A stretch of 64,000 nucleotides of DNA from Lysinibacillus macroides (GTDB lineage Bacteria > Bacillota > Bacilli > Bacillales_A > Planococcaceae): the NCBI RefSeq assembly GCF_001281525.1, contig NZ_LGCI01000010.1:943442-1007441 (forward strand). Reading direction: 5' to 3'. Both the position numbers and the translations under genes were made by a program. Under the pieces are notes generated by a model, which saw nothing but the letters and a program-made list of their open reading frames with translations, was not told where the DNA came from and did no database searches. Below, piece after piece: positions 34,534 to 43,673 of this stretch. The first letter of the stretch is position 1, and each line of letters starts with the position of its first letter.

Positions 34534-35415
34534 ATGAATATATTAGTTTTAGGAGGTACACGTTTTTTTGGTCAAAAGCTAGTGGAGCTTTGTCTTCAGG
34601 AGGGACATCATGTTACCATTTTAACGCGCGGCCAAACGAAGCATCTGTTCGGCACAAATATCAAGCAATTACTTGTTGATCGCAACGATGGCGAAGCATT
34701 AGCACAGGCTCTTGCTCATACAGCATGGGATATCGTTTATGATAATATTTGTTATGCCCCAGATGAAGCACAGGTTATGTGCGAGGTATTAAAAGGAAAA
34801 ACAAAAAAGCTTGTTTTTACTTCTACACTATCAATCTATGAGGTGGATGGCAAAATCAAAAAGGAAGAAGACTTCGATCCATTCCATTATCCTATTCGTA
34901 TGGGACAGCGTGAGGATTTTTCCTATGGAGAAGGAAAACGACTAGCAGAGGCTGTTTTATTTCAAACAGCTACCTTCCCTGTTGTTGCTGTACGCTTTCC
35001 AATTATTATGGGCGAGCATGATTATACACGTCGTTTGCATTTTCATATTGAGCGTATTTTACGGGGCCAGCCTATCACTGTCTCAAATATCCATGCTCGG
35101 ATGAGCTATATGACAGATAAGGAAGCCGCTGCATTTTTATATTTTGCTGGGATGTATCCGATTGAAGGTCCTTACAATGCAACAGCAAATGGTACTATTT
35201 CATTAAAAGAATTAATCGCTCTTATTGAACAAGCAAGTGGCAAGCAGGCAAAAATCTCTCTTGTTGGCGGCGATCAGGCATCTCAATCACCTTATAACGT
35301 TCCTGCGCATTGGTATATGTCAAATACAAAAGCCACCACAGCAGGATTTACATTTAGTGAGCTTCATGATTGGCTACCGAAATTAGTAACGACATTCGTA
35401 AAACAATTACAATAA
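34534..35415 (+). CDS. NAD-dependent epimerase/dehydratase-like protein
   Basis: A 293-residue extended SDR-type protein. The Rossmann start MNILVLGGTRFFGQKLVELC has the G-x-x-F-x-G pattern; FTSTLSIYEV and a later Y-G-E-G-K (about 130-135) stand at catalytic positions. Similar proteins in Bacillus are annotated NAD-dependent epimerases with unknown substrate. AGAGGTGAG precedes the ATG. It ends in a terminator shared with argD. Confidence 0.8.
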   Translation: MNILVLGGTRFFGQKLVELCLQEGHHVTILTRGQTKHLFGTNIKQLLVDRNDGEALAQALAHTAWDIVYDNICYAPDEAQVMCEVLKGKTKKLVFTSTLSIYEVDGKIKKEEDFDPFHYPIRMGQREDFSYGEGKRLAEAVLFQTATFPVVAVRFPIIMGEHDYTRRLHFHIERILRGQPITVSNIHARMSYMTDKEAAAFLYFAGMYPIEGPYNATANGTISLKELIALIEQASGKQAKISLVGGDQASQSPYNVPAHWYMSNTKATTAGFTFSELHDWLPKLVTTFVKQLQ

Positions 35416-35426
35416 CGATTTAAAAC

Positions 35427-35468
35427 CCCAAGAATCCACTAAATGACCAGCAGATTCTTGGGATTTCT
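35427..35468. terminator. Bidirectional terminator between 34534 gene and argD
   Basis: CCCAAGAATC (35427-35436) with GATTCTTGGG (35453-35462); both sides are A/T-rich. Confidence 0.7.
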
Positions 35469-35469
35469 T

Positions 35470-36600
35470 TTAAAGTAAAATTGTCTTTAAAATAGCGATA
35501 GCTTTGTCGATCTCTTCCTTTGTTACTGTTAATGGTGGTAAGAGACGAATAACATTAGGTCCTGCTCCTACTAGTAATAGCCCCTTGTCCTCTGCTGCTG
35601 CAATATAAGATGCTACCTCTGTTGCACCGCAGTCAATTCCTAATAATAAGCCCTGTCCTCGAACCGTATAACTAGAAGGTAAATGAGCTTTTAATTGCTC
35701 CACAAAATAGGCAGCTAGTTCTTGTACTTGCTGTAAAAATGCTGGCTCAAAAACATGGCTTAACACAGCCTCTGCCACACTCATCGCAAGGGGATTACCA
35801 CCAAATGTGGTACCATGTGTACCTGGGCTAAATGTCGCATAAAGTTCAGCCGTTCCTAGCATTGCCCCAACAGGGAAGCCCCCACCTAAGCCCTTTGCCA
35901 ATGTGATAATATGTGGTTTTAATATGGTTTGCTCAAAGGCATAGCGTGTTCCTGTGCGTCCAATACCTGTTTGTACTTCATCAATAATTAATAAAATTCC
36001 CTTATCATTGCAGGCCTGCGCAATGGCAGCTGCGAATTCCGACGTCACACCATTAACGCCGCCCTCACCCTGAATCATCTCCAGCATAATAGCAGCTACA
36101 GAGTCATCAATAGCGGCTTCAAGTGCAGCAGCATCATTAAATGGCAAAATCGTAAATTTTTCAACAAGTGGTCCAAAGCCATTATGTATTTTGCCTTGAC
36201 CTGTCGCAGACATTGCTCCAAACGTACGACCATGGAATGATTTTTCAAACGTAATAATATGATGTTTTCCTGTATGCTTACGTGCTAATTTAATGGCAGC
36301 TTCATTTGCCTCCGTTCCGCTATTACAAAAAAATGCATGAGCAAAATGTGTCTCAGCTATTAATCGTTGGGCTACCTTTTCCTGACCAGGAATATCAAAA
36401 AGATTGGATGTATGCCAAAGCTTTTCACTTTGCGCTTGCACTGCCTGCACAATGGCTGGATGTGCATGACCAAGACTTACCACAGCAATACCGCTCGTAA
36501 AATCTAAATATTGTTTCCCAGCAGAGTCCTCCACAATGGTTCCCTGCCCTTTCACAATCTGTGCGCGACGTTGCCCATAGTTTCCAAATAAAGCACTCAT
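35470..36600 (-). CDS. argD: Acetylornithine aminotransferase
   Basis: A 376-residue PLP enzyme converting N-acetylglutamate semialdehyde to N-acetylornithine. Seen: ALGHAHPAIVQAVQ-like start, FFCNSGTEANEAAIKLARK, DEVQTGIGRTG and the PLP lysine in TLAKGLGGGFPVGAM. It is last of the argCJBD cluster, 63 bases after argB. Confidence 0.95.
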   Translation of the reverse strand: MSALFGNYGQRRAQIVKGQGTIVEDSAGKQYLDFTSGIAVVSLGHAHPAIVQAVQAQSEKLWHTSNLFDIPGQEKVAQRLIAETHFAHAFFCNSGTEANEAAIKLARKHTGKHHIITFEKSFHGRTFGAMSATGQGKIHNGFGPLVEKFTILPFNDAAALEAAIDDSVAAIMLEMIQGEGGVNGVTSEFAAAIAQACNDKGILLIIDEVQTGIGRTGTRYAFEQTILKPHIITLAKGLGGGFPVGAMLGTAELYATFSPGTHGTTFGGNPLAMSVAEAVLSHVFEPAFLQQVQELAAYFVEQLKAHLPSSYTVRGQGLLLGIDCGATEVASYIAAAEDKGLLLVGAGPNVIRLLPPLTVTKEEIDKAIAILKTILL

Positions 36601-36663
36601 CTTATCATCTCCACTATTATTGAAATGTTCTTCTTATGACACTATACTTTAAGGATGTAACCA

Positions 36664-37449
36664 TTATGAGGAGTAGCTTTTACTGGAAGCTACAATTGTT
36701 GTACCTATTAATGCTTCTCCCACAATTTGGACAGCAGGAATACCTGCATGTAAACAATCGAGAGCACCCTGTACTTTTGGGATCATCCCCCCATAGATAT
36801 GCCCTTCTTCTATCCATTGTTCAATTAAGGCAGGTGTGGCTGTTGCTTGATACTCATCATCAATACGAATACCACTCACATCTGTTACTAGTAGTAAGCT
36901 ATCTGCTCCTACAGCTAATGCGATTTCACTTGCAACTGTATCTCCGTTAATATTTAATGCCTGCCCTTCTTCATGTGCACCAACACAAGCAATAACAGGG
37001 ACAATCCCTGCATGTAAGAGCGCTTCAAGCAATGATGTGTTGATAGCTTGAACAGCGCCAACATAGCCATACGTATCTTTATCTAAAAAATCTGCGACCA
37101 TTAGCTGACCATCAAAACCATTTAAGCCAATTGCTGCAATGCCAGCGCTCGTTAATTCATGAACTAATGCAGGATTCACTTTTCCTATTAATGTTGACTG
37201 GACAACTTCCATAGCTGCTTCATTTGTCACACGTATGCCATTTAACGTATGTGATGCAATGTCTCGAGCCGCCAGTTCACGATTAATAGCAGGACCGCCA
37301 CCATGGGTAATAATAAGCTCTATACCGCTCTCTTGTAGCTTTTTAAAATTTTCAAAAAATGCTTCATTTAAGCCCGCGAGTGTACTGCCTCCAAGCTTGA
37401 TGACCATACGTTTACGAGCGGTATGATGCATTGATTTGAACGTAGTCAT
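36664..37449 (-). CDS. argB: Acetylglutamate kinase
   Basis: Phosphorylates N-acetylglutamate in the arginine pathway. MVIKLGGSTLAG, ITHGGGPAINRELA, and TDVSGIR mark the amino-acid kinase fold. The longest frame starts at 37449 and overlaps argJ by 38 bases; a start at 37407 (MVIKLGG), 5 bases after the argJ stop, matches the usual family start better. No strong ribosome site marks either, so the gene is probably coupled to argJ. Confidence 0.93.
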   Translation of the reverse strand: MTTFKSMHHTARKRMVIKLGGSTLAGLNEAFFENFKKLQESGIELIITHGGGPAINRELAARDIASHTLNGIRVTNEAAMEVVQSTLIGKVNPALVHELTSAGIAAIGLNGFDGQLMVADFLDKDTYGYVGAVQAINTSLLEALLHAGIVPVIACVGAHEEGQALNINGDTVASEIALAVGADSLLLVTDVSGIRIDDEYQATATPALIEQWIEEGHIYGGMIPKVQGALDCLHAGIPAVQIVGEALIGTTIVASSKSYSS

Positions 37450-38644
37450 AGGTTAAGTCACATCCCCACGCATGCCCCTTGCCCTCACCTATACCAAGAG
37501 ACACATAAATTTTTACCTCATGCATTTTTAAGAGTTGAATTAGTTCATCCTCTGAGAAAGGCACTGGCTCTCCATTTTCAACCATTGTTGCCCCACCAAT
37601 TTGAATGGTGATTTTATCTGGATCAACCACTGCACCACTATAGCCTACTGCTGCAATAATACGTCCCCAATTGGCATCACAGCCAAATACAGCAGTCTTG
37701 ACAAGTGGTGAACCAACAACTGATTTAGCAATTTTACGTGCCTCCTCGTCTGAAATAGCCCCTTCAACCTCGACCTCAATTAGCTTTGTAGCACCTTCGC
37801 CATCCTTCGCAATCATTTTTGCTAAATCTTCCGCTACCGTTTTCAGTGTATAGTAAAAATGATGCCAATCTGGATGCTCAGGTGTTAATGTATCATTGCC
37901 TGCTAAGCCATTTGCTAAAACAACCACCGTATCGTTTGTAGATGTATCTCCATCCACTGTAATCGCATTAAATGTTAAATTCGTAATATCCGCGAGTGTT
38001 GCTTGTAAAACATCTGCTTCAATTTTGGCATCAGTTGTAATAAAGCCAAGCATCGTTGCCATATTCGGCTCAATCATCCCTGACCCTTTTGCTACGCCAG
38101 CAATAATAACTTCCTTGCCATCCACAGTCGTACTATAGCTTGTGTTTTTCATCACAGTATCCGTTGTCAAAATAGCCTGTGCAAAATCAATGGCGCTTTC
38201 TAAATTGTCCTTTGGCTCTAGCTTTTGAATCCCATCAATGATTGGTTCCATTTTCATGATTTCCCCAATCACTCCTGTTGAGCAAACACCTACTAAATTT
38301 GCTGCAATGCCCAATTTTTCAGCTGCCAGTGTTTGCATTGTCTGTGCATCTTGCAGACCTTGCTTCCCTGTGCAGGCATTGGCATTACCAGAATTCACAA
38401 TCATTGCCTGCATTTTTTTGGTTGTGTAAACTACTTCTTTTGTGACTTTTAATGGCGCTGCCTGCACAGCATTTGTTGTAAAAACACCTGCAACACTAGC
38501 AGGAACCTCACTTACTAAAAGCGCTAAATCCTTTTTCTTATGCTTTAAACCGCAGTGTAGCCCTGCTGCCTTAAAACCCTTTGGTGAAACAATATTTTTA
38601 CTTGATAATTTTTTTATACTATTTGTGGATGTCGACATGGTCAT
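37412..38644 (-). CDS. argJ: Ornithine acetyltransferase/N-acetylglutamate synthase
   Basis: A 410-residue enzyme that recycles the acetyl group, making the pathway cyclic. The self-cleavage region PNMATMLGF has the Ala-Thr pair that yields the nucleophile; GVFTTNAVQAAPLKV and the GDTSTNDT stretch are typical. AGGAGG is 7 bases before the ATG at 38644; the frame extends to 38701 without a site. Confidence 0.95.
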   Translation of the reverse strand: MTMSTSTNSIKKLSSKNIVSPKGFKAAGLHCGLKHKKKDLALLVSEVPASVAGVFTTNAVQAAPLKVTKEVVYTTKKMQAMIVNSGNANACTGKQGLQDAQTMQTLAAEKLGIAANLVGVCSTGVIGEIMKMEPIIDGIQKLEPKDNLESAIDFAQAILTTDTVMKNTSYSTTVDGKEVIIAGVAKGSGMIEPNMATMLGFITTDAKIEADVLQATLADITNLTFNAITVDGDTSTNDTVVVLANGLAGNDTLTPEHPDWHHFYYTLKTVAEDLAKMIAKDGEGATKLIEVEVEGAISDEEARKIAKSVVGSPLVKTAVFGCDANWGRIIAAVGYSGAVVDPDKITIQIGGATMVENGEPVPFSEDELIQLLKMHEVKIYVSLGIGEGKGHAWGCDLTYDYVQINASYRS

Positions 38645-38678
38645 TCCATTTCCTCCTTTGATTGAAAAGTCACAGTTG

Positions 38679-39722
38679 CTAAATAAAGAATGGTACAACA
38701 TCTAGCCCTGTTGTTTGGGGTAAATCAAATTGAACGTTCATATTCTGGATCGCCTGCCCTGCTGCTCCTTTGACAAGATTATCAATCACGCTAACAATTG
38801 TGGCACGGTTTGTACGGCTATCCACCTTCACTAAAATATCGCAATAATTGGAACCTTTTACACGATTGGTTGCTAAGCTATTACTATCTGTCACAATCCG
38901 CACAAATGGATGTTTTTCATAGGTTGTCTGTAAACAAGCAACTAGCTGTGCCTCCGTAATACCTGGCAAGACAGGAGCGTAGGTTGTTGCTAAAATACCC
39001 CTTGTCATCGGTACTAAATGTGTATTAAATGTAATCGTTGTATCTACATGTGCAAATATCGAAATAGCTTGCTCAATTTCCGGGATATGTTGATGGGTAT
39101 TCATTTTATAGATCGAGAAGTTCTCATTGGCCTCACTAAAATGCGTTGTTTGTGATGGCTTATTCCCAGCTCCTGAAATACCACTTTTGGCATCAATAAC
39201 TAAAAAGTTTGGATCAATTAACTGCTCTTTTAGCAATGGTAATAACGACAATAAAACAGCCGTTGGGTAGCAACCAGGATTGGCAATCAGTGTTGCCTGT
39301 CGTATAGCTTCTGAATTCCATTCTGTTAAGCCATAAACACTTTGCTGGAGGCTTGTGAATGGTGCAGCTTTTTTGCCATACCATGTTTCATAGCTTGTCG
39401 GGTCTTTTAATCGGAAGTCACCAGACAAATCGATCAATTTCGGACCTTTCCCTACTAATGGTGGTAAAAGCTCACTTGTCACCCCAGAAGGTGTACTTGC
39501 AAACACGACGTCATATTGTGCCAAAACGTCATGATCAATTTTTTGTAAGGGTGTATCAGCAATTTGCACAAGATGTCCAAACTTAGAAGAAAAAATGACG
39601 CCTTCCTCAGAAGATGTAAATAACTCAATCTGCTCTACAGCTGAATGATTATGTAAAAATCGAATAAGTTCCAATCCGCCATATCCTGTTGCTCCAACAA
39701 TACCTACTTTCAATGCGCTCAC
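38679..39722 (-). CDS. argC: N-acetyl-gamma-glutamyl-phosphate reductase
   Basis: A 347-residue enzyme reducing the acetylglutamyl phosphate. VGIVGATGYGGLELIRFL is the NADP fold and NPGCYPTAVLLSL holds the catalytic cysteine. First gene of argCJBD, with its own promoter and ARG-box-like sequence upstream. GAGGTGAGC precedes the ATG. Confidence 0.95.
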   Translation of the reverse strand: MSALKVGIVGATGYGGLELIRFLHNHSAVEQIELFTSSEEGVIFSSKFGHLVQIADTPLQKIDHDVLAQYDVVFASTPSGVTSELLPPLVGKGPKLIDLSGDFRLKDPTSYETWYGKKAAPFTSLQQSVYGLTEWNSEAIRQATLIANPGCYPTAVLLSLLPLLKEQLIDPNFLVIDAKSGISGAGNKPSQTTHFSEANENFSIYKMNTHQHIPEIEQAISIFAHVDTTITFNTHLVPMTRGILATTYAPVLPGITEAQLVACLQTTYEKHPFVRIVTDSNSLATNRVKGSNYCDILVKVDSRTNRATIVSVIDNLVKGAAGQAIQNMNVQFDLPQTTGLDVVPFFI

Positions 39723-39742
39723 CTCTGAAATAAGTTAAAAAT

Positions 39743-39790
39743 AGTATACGTCTGCATAATTATTAAGTCAACTGAATTTTTATTTAATTA
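39743..39790 (-). promoter_or_regulatory. argC promoter with ARG-box-like site
   Basis: On the minus strand TTGACT (39766-39771) and TATACT (39743-39748) are 17 bases apart, a near-consensus sigma-A promoter. TGAATTTTTATTTAAT just upstream (39773-39788) resembles the ARG box bound by AhrC/ArgR, so arginine repression is likely. Confidence 0.7.
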
Positions 39791-39815
39791 TAATTTTTAT
39801 CGTTTTCCGACAGAA

Positions 39816-40182
39816 GACGCCCACTCCAAGGAATGTGTAAGGTGTAGCCCCATGAGTAAGTGGGAGATGAATGTCGGTTGGCGATAGCCAACATGCCTTC
39901 TTGAGGGTATAATATTCTTGAACGATTCTACTGTAGTAGTAGGTGTATAAATAGAACTCGTCTGCTGGCTATCGTTCGCCAATAGCTTTCAAGAGTCGCA
40001 CGAGATCACTGTAAACCTATGGCACGAAAACCAAGTGGCAAACCGAAAACAAGATTGAAAGACCATACGAATCTCGTATCAATCGTAGGGACTACGAGGG
40101 TAGCCTGCTAAAAAACTGGCGGTTACGTTGGTGTTCGCAGGAATCTCCCACTTCAAGCGTGAGCTAAGTGGCGAGTAGTTCA
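39816..40182. mobile_element. Non-autonomous IS200/IS605-type element
   Basis: The left end has a CCCACT/AGTGGG hairpin (39820-39825, 39859-39864). The right end, CCCACTTCAAGCG...TAAGTGG then GAGTAGTTCA (40147-40182), matches the end of the TnpB element at 63540. The inside (about 300 bp) has no transposase gene but inverted sequences around TTGGCGATAGCCAA. It lies just upstream of the argC promoter. The part next to the right end may encode an omegaRNA-like RNA. Confidence 0.6.
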
Positions 40183-40231
40183 AGAAAAGATACCGCTTAC
40201 TTCTATACAATTGTAAGTATCAGAAAAAATA

Positions 40232-40276
40232 GGGCAAGAATCCTTTCGTTCATCGAAGGAATTCTTGCCCCTTTTT
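40232..40276 (-). terminator. acsA terminator
   Basis: GGGCAAGAATCCTT (40232-40245) with AAGGAATTCTTGCCC (40256-40270), near-perfect; U-rich on the minus strand. Confidence 0.7.
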
Positions 40277-40308
40277 ATGCATCTATTGTATAAATATCGA
40301 CGGGTCTT

Positions 40309-42036
40309 TTAATCTTCCATTGTTGATAAATCACCTGTTGGTAAATTTAATTCCCATGCCTTCAATACACGACGCATAATTTTTCCGCTACGCGTTTTTG
40401 GCAGCTTGTCCTTAAATTCAATTTCTCGTGGTGCTGCATGAGCAGATAAGCCCTTCTTTACAAAATCACGTATATCCTCAATTAATGCATCGGAAGGCTC
40501 AACACCATCACGCAATGCTACAAAGGCTTTAATAATTTCTCCACGTACTGGGTCAGGCTTACCAATTACGCCTGCTTCAATCACATCTGGATGCTCTAGT
40601 AGCTTACTTTCTACCTCAAACGGCCCTACACGCTCACCAGCCGTCATAATAACATCATCCACACGCCCTTGGAACCAGAAGTAGCCATCCTCATCCATAT
40701 AGGCAGAATCTCCAGATACATACCATTCACCTTTTAAGAAATAGGATTCATAGCGCTCTGGATTGCCCCAAATTTGGCGCATCATCGCAGGCCAGCCTCG
40801 TCGAATAGCTAAGTTCCCCATTGTAAATGGAGGTACCTCCTCACCCGTATCATCAACAATCGTTGCATAAATACCAGGGAGTGGTTTTCCCATAGAGCCT
40901 GGCTTGATATCCATCGAAGGATAGTTACAAATCATATGAGCGCCTGTTTCTGTCATCCACCATGTATCATGTATACGGTGTCCTAGCTCCTCTACCCCCC
41001 AGCGAATGACTTCTGGATTTAATGGCTCACCAACCGATAAAACATGTCGTAGCGATGATAAATCATAATTTTCAAGCAAGCCACTGCCCGCACCCATCAG
41101 CATACGGAACGCTGTTGGGGCACTATACCAAACAGTTACACTATAGTCCTCAATAGCTTGATACCATGCCTGTGGTGAGAATCTTCCACCAACAATTAAC
41201 ATTGTCACGCCATTTAACCATGGACCAAAGATGCCGTAAGCAGTTCCCGTTACCCAACCTGGATCGGCTGTACACCAGTAAATATCATCATCACGTAAAT
41301 CAAGCACCCACTGTGTTGATTGATATTGCTGAATCATCGCATTATGGACATGTAGCACTCCTTTTGGCGCACCTGTGGAACCAGATGTATAATGAAGAAT
41401 CATTCCATCTTCTCGATCCACCCATTCAATATCAAATTGACTAGAAGCCTCTTCTAAATGCTTCTTAAAATCTAATATTTGCTCTGTTTCCTCTATTCCT
41501 TCACCCACTAAAAAAACACGTTCTAATTTTGGTAATTTAGCTAAAGGTACACGGTTAAGTAACTCTGGTGTTGTAACGATTGCTTTTGCTTCACTATCTG
41601 CCAGTCGATCATAGACAGCGCCTTCCATAAAAGCCTCAAATAATGGCCCGACAATGACGCCCATTTTTAACGCACCTAATAATGAAAAATAAAGTTCAGG
41701 TGAACGTGGCATAAAAATAAATAAACGATCCCCTTTTTGTAGATTCGTAGTTGTTTTAAAGACATTTGCCGCTTTATTTGTTAGCCTTTTCATGTCATTA
41801 AAAGAGTATGCCTCTTTACGCTTCCCATCATTAAAATAAAGCGCAACCTTATTTTTGCGATACGTTTCTGTATGACGATCAATTGCCTCATACGCCATAT
41901 TTACTAAACCTGTTTCGAACCAGCTAAATGCTTTTTCCGTATCAGCCCAATTATGCGTTTTTGCTGTTTCCTCATAATTTGTTAGATGGTGCTGGCCAGC
42001 TAAAGCAGCTAACTTCTCTTTCATTTTCATCCCCAT
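40309..42036 (-). CDS. acsA: Acetyl-CoA synthetase
   Basis: A 575-residue AMP-forming enzyme that activates acetate. Seen: LHYTSGSTGAPKGVLH (P-loop-like A3), TETGAH, YVSGDSAYMDEDGYFWFQGR, and the acetylation site KTRSGKIMRR with K552, which AcuA acetylates to switch it off. AAGGGG is 7 bases before the ATG at 42036; the frame runs to 42111 without a site. It diverges from acuABC, the module controlling it. Confidence 0.96.
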   Translation of the reverse strand: MGMKMKEKLAALAGQHHLTNYEETAKTHNWADTEKAFSWFETGLVNMAYEAIDRHTETYRKNKVALYFNDGKRKEAYSFNDMKRLTNKAANVFKTTTNLQKGDRLFIFMPRSPELYFSLLGALKMGVIVGPLFEAFMEGAVYDRLADSEAKAIVTTPELLNRVPLAKLPKLERVFLVGEGIEETEQILDFKKHLEEASSQFDIEWVDREDGMILHYTSGSTGAPKGVLHVHNAMIQQYQSTQWVLDLRDDDIYWCTADPGWVTGTAYGIFGPWLNGVTMLIVGGRFSPQAWYQAIEDYSVTVWYSAPTAFRMLMGAGSGLLENYDLSSLRHVLSVGEPLNPEVIRWGVEELGHRIHDTWWMTETGAHMICNYPSMDIKPGSMGKPLPGIYATIVDDTGEEVPPFTMGNLAIRRGWPAMMRQIWGNPERYESYFLKGEWYVSGDSAYMDEDGYFWFQGRVDDVIMTAGERVGPFEVESKLLEHPDVIEAGVIGKPDPVRGEIIKAFVALRDGVEPSDALIEDIRDFVKKGLSAHAAPREIEFKDKLPKTRSGKIMRRVLKAWELNLPTGDLSTMED

Positions 42037-42146
42037 GAAAATACCCCTTTCTTTGCATTTACCTTTGACTATACATCGTGAATATGAGCAATCCCCTCTG
42101 CTGTTATTCACGATTTTCCATCAAGGAAAAATAATGATGCAACATT

Positions 42147-42218
42147 TGTTATATAACAGATAAACATAGTAAAAACACTTAAAATATCGTTTATACTACT
42201 TTCATCTGTTAAATAACA
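42147..42218. promoter_or_regulatory. Twin palindromes in the acsA-acuA region
   Basis: TGTTATATAACA (42147-42158) and TGTTAAATAACA (42207-42218) are palindromes exactly 60 bp apart. They probably bind a dimeric regulator that controls acsA. A weak cre-like AACGTT is also near 42310. Confidence 0.5.
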
Positions 42219-42366
42219 GAAGCAATATAATACTATTTTACACGAATTCACATAGAATGTCTCAATATTTTTATTTTTCCAAAAATATAGGTATATTTTG
42301 CAAAAATAAACGTTTTTCCGCAAGAAATCAGCTATAATGTAATTATTAAACTCAGGTGGTGTAATT

Positions 42367-42999
42367 ATGGAACATAAAAAAACTTTTTTTTCTGTCACAA
42401 AGGAAACAAAGCATGGTACTGTGTATGTGGAAGGACCTGTTCCTCCAGAAAAATTAGCGGCATATTCCTTCCATGAAGGCTTAGTTGCCTTTAGACCCCC
42501 AAAACAACAGCAGAAAGCCATCATAGACATTGCAGGACTTCCTGAAGGGCGCATTGTTATTATACGCAAAGAGGATACCATCGTTGGCTATGTTACTTAC
42601 CTTTATCCTGATCCACTTGAACGGTGGGCTGAGGATCGCATCGATAATATGATTGAACTAGGTGCTATCGAAGTGATTCCCGAATATCGTGGCACAGGAG
42701 CAGGTAAGGCATTGCTAGCCGTTTCGTTTATGGGGGATGAAATGGAAGATTATCTAGTGATTACTACTGAATATTATTGGCATTGGGATTTAAAGGGAAC
42801 TGGTTTAAATGTTTGGGATTATCGCAAAATGATGGAGAAGATGATGAGTTCAGCTGGTTTCGAATATTTTGCTACAGATGATCCTGAAATTACATCACAC
42901 CCAGCAAACTGCCTCATGGCACGCGAAGGAAAACGCGTATCTACTGAAACAATGGAAAGATTTGATAAGCTTCGTTTTAGAAATCGTTTCATGTATTAA
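42367..42999 (+). CDS. acuA: Protein acetyltransferase AcuA
   Basis: A 210-residue GNAT protein that acetylates the active-site lysine of AcsA and inactivates it. The acetyl-CoA loop is EVIPEYRGTGAGKALLAVS (about 99-117). AGGTGG is 8 bases before the ATG. A TATAAT (42334-42339) upstream fits the promoter. First gene of acuABC. Confidence 0.95.
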   Translation: MEHKKTFFSVTKETKHGTVYVEGPVPPEKLAAYSFHEGLVAFRPPKQQQKAIIDIAGLPEGRIVIIRKEDTIVGYVTYLYPDPLERWAEDRIDNMIELGAIEVIPEYRGTGAGKALLAVSFMGDEMEDYLVITTEYYWHWDLKGTGLNVWDYRKMMEKMMSSAGFEYFATDDPEITSHPANCLMAREGKRVSTETMERFDKLRFRNRFMY

Positions 43000-43025
43000 A
43001 ATCAACACAAAGGGGATATGTATAG

Positions 43026-43673
43026 ATGATCGTAGAAGAAATTATGAATGATAATCCTTACACATTGGCTCCTAGCAATACAGTGCTTGAAGCGCTAAAG
43101 CTAATGCGTGAAAAAAAAGTTCGTCATTTACCAGTAGTAGATAAGGAGCATCATGTGCTAGGCGTGATTACAGAACGAGATATTAAAGAAGCTTTACCTT
43201 CACCACTACAAGATGAACCGAACTCTCCTATTTTTCATGCACACGTAGAGGAAATTATGGTGAAGAACCCACTGATTGCTCATCCGCTTGATTTTGTTGA
43301 AGAGGTAGCGCTTACCTTTTATGAATCGAAAGTAGGCTGTTTACCTATTGTCTCTGGAGGAAAACTAGTAGGAATCGTCACAACCACTGATTTACTCTAT
43401 ACATATATAGAGTTAACAGGTGCTACAGAACCTGGCTCCAAAATTGATATCCGTGTATCTGATACGCCAGGAATTTTATTTGAAATCACGAAAATATTTC
43501 ATCAACACCATGCCAATGTCCAAAGCGTCTTAGTTTATCCTGACTCTGAAAATACACAAAATAAAATTTTAAGCATCCGAGTAAAAACACTCAATCCTTT
43601 AGCCATGATTGAAGACCTTCGCAAAGAGGGCTTTGATGTATTATGGCCTAATTTACCAGGTGTTTCATTATAA
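43026..43673 (+). CDS. acuB: CBS-ACT domain protein AcuB
   Basis: A 215-residue regulatory protein with two CBS motifs (about 1-55, IMNDNPYTLAPSNTVLEALK, and about 76-130, IMVKNPLIAHPLDFVEEVAL) and an ACT-like C-terminal part (about 137-215). CBS domains sense adenine nucleotides. Its stop abuts the acuC ATG (TAATG), so they are coupled. Confidence 0.93.
   Translation: MIVEEIMNDNPYTLAPSNTVLEALKLMREKKVRHLPVVDKEHHVLGVITERDIKEALPSPLQDEPNSPIFHAHVEEIMVKNPLIAHPLDFVEEVALTFYESKVGCLPIVSGGKLVGIVTTTDLLYTYIELTGATEPGSKIDIRVSDTPGILFEITKIFHQHHANVQSVLVYPDSENTQNKILSIRVKTLNPLAMIEDLRKEGFDVLWPNLPGVSL

Noticed and set aside
39797..39982. 61-codon minus frame in the IS605-type element
   Set aside because: No ribosome site, covers the element end hairpin; no transposase features.
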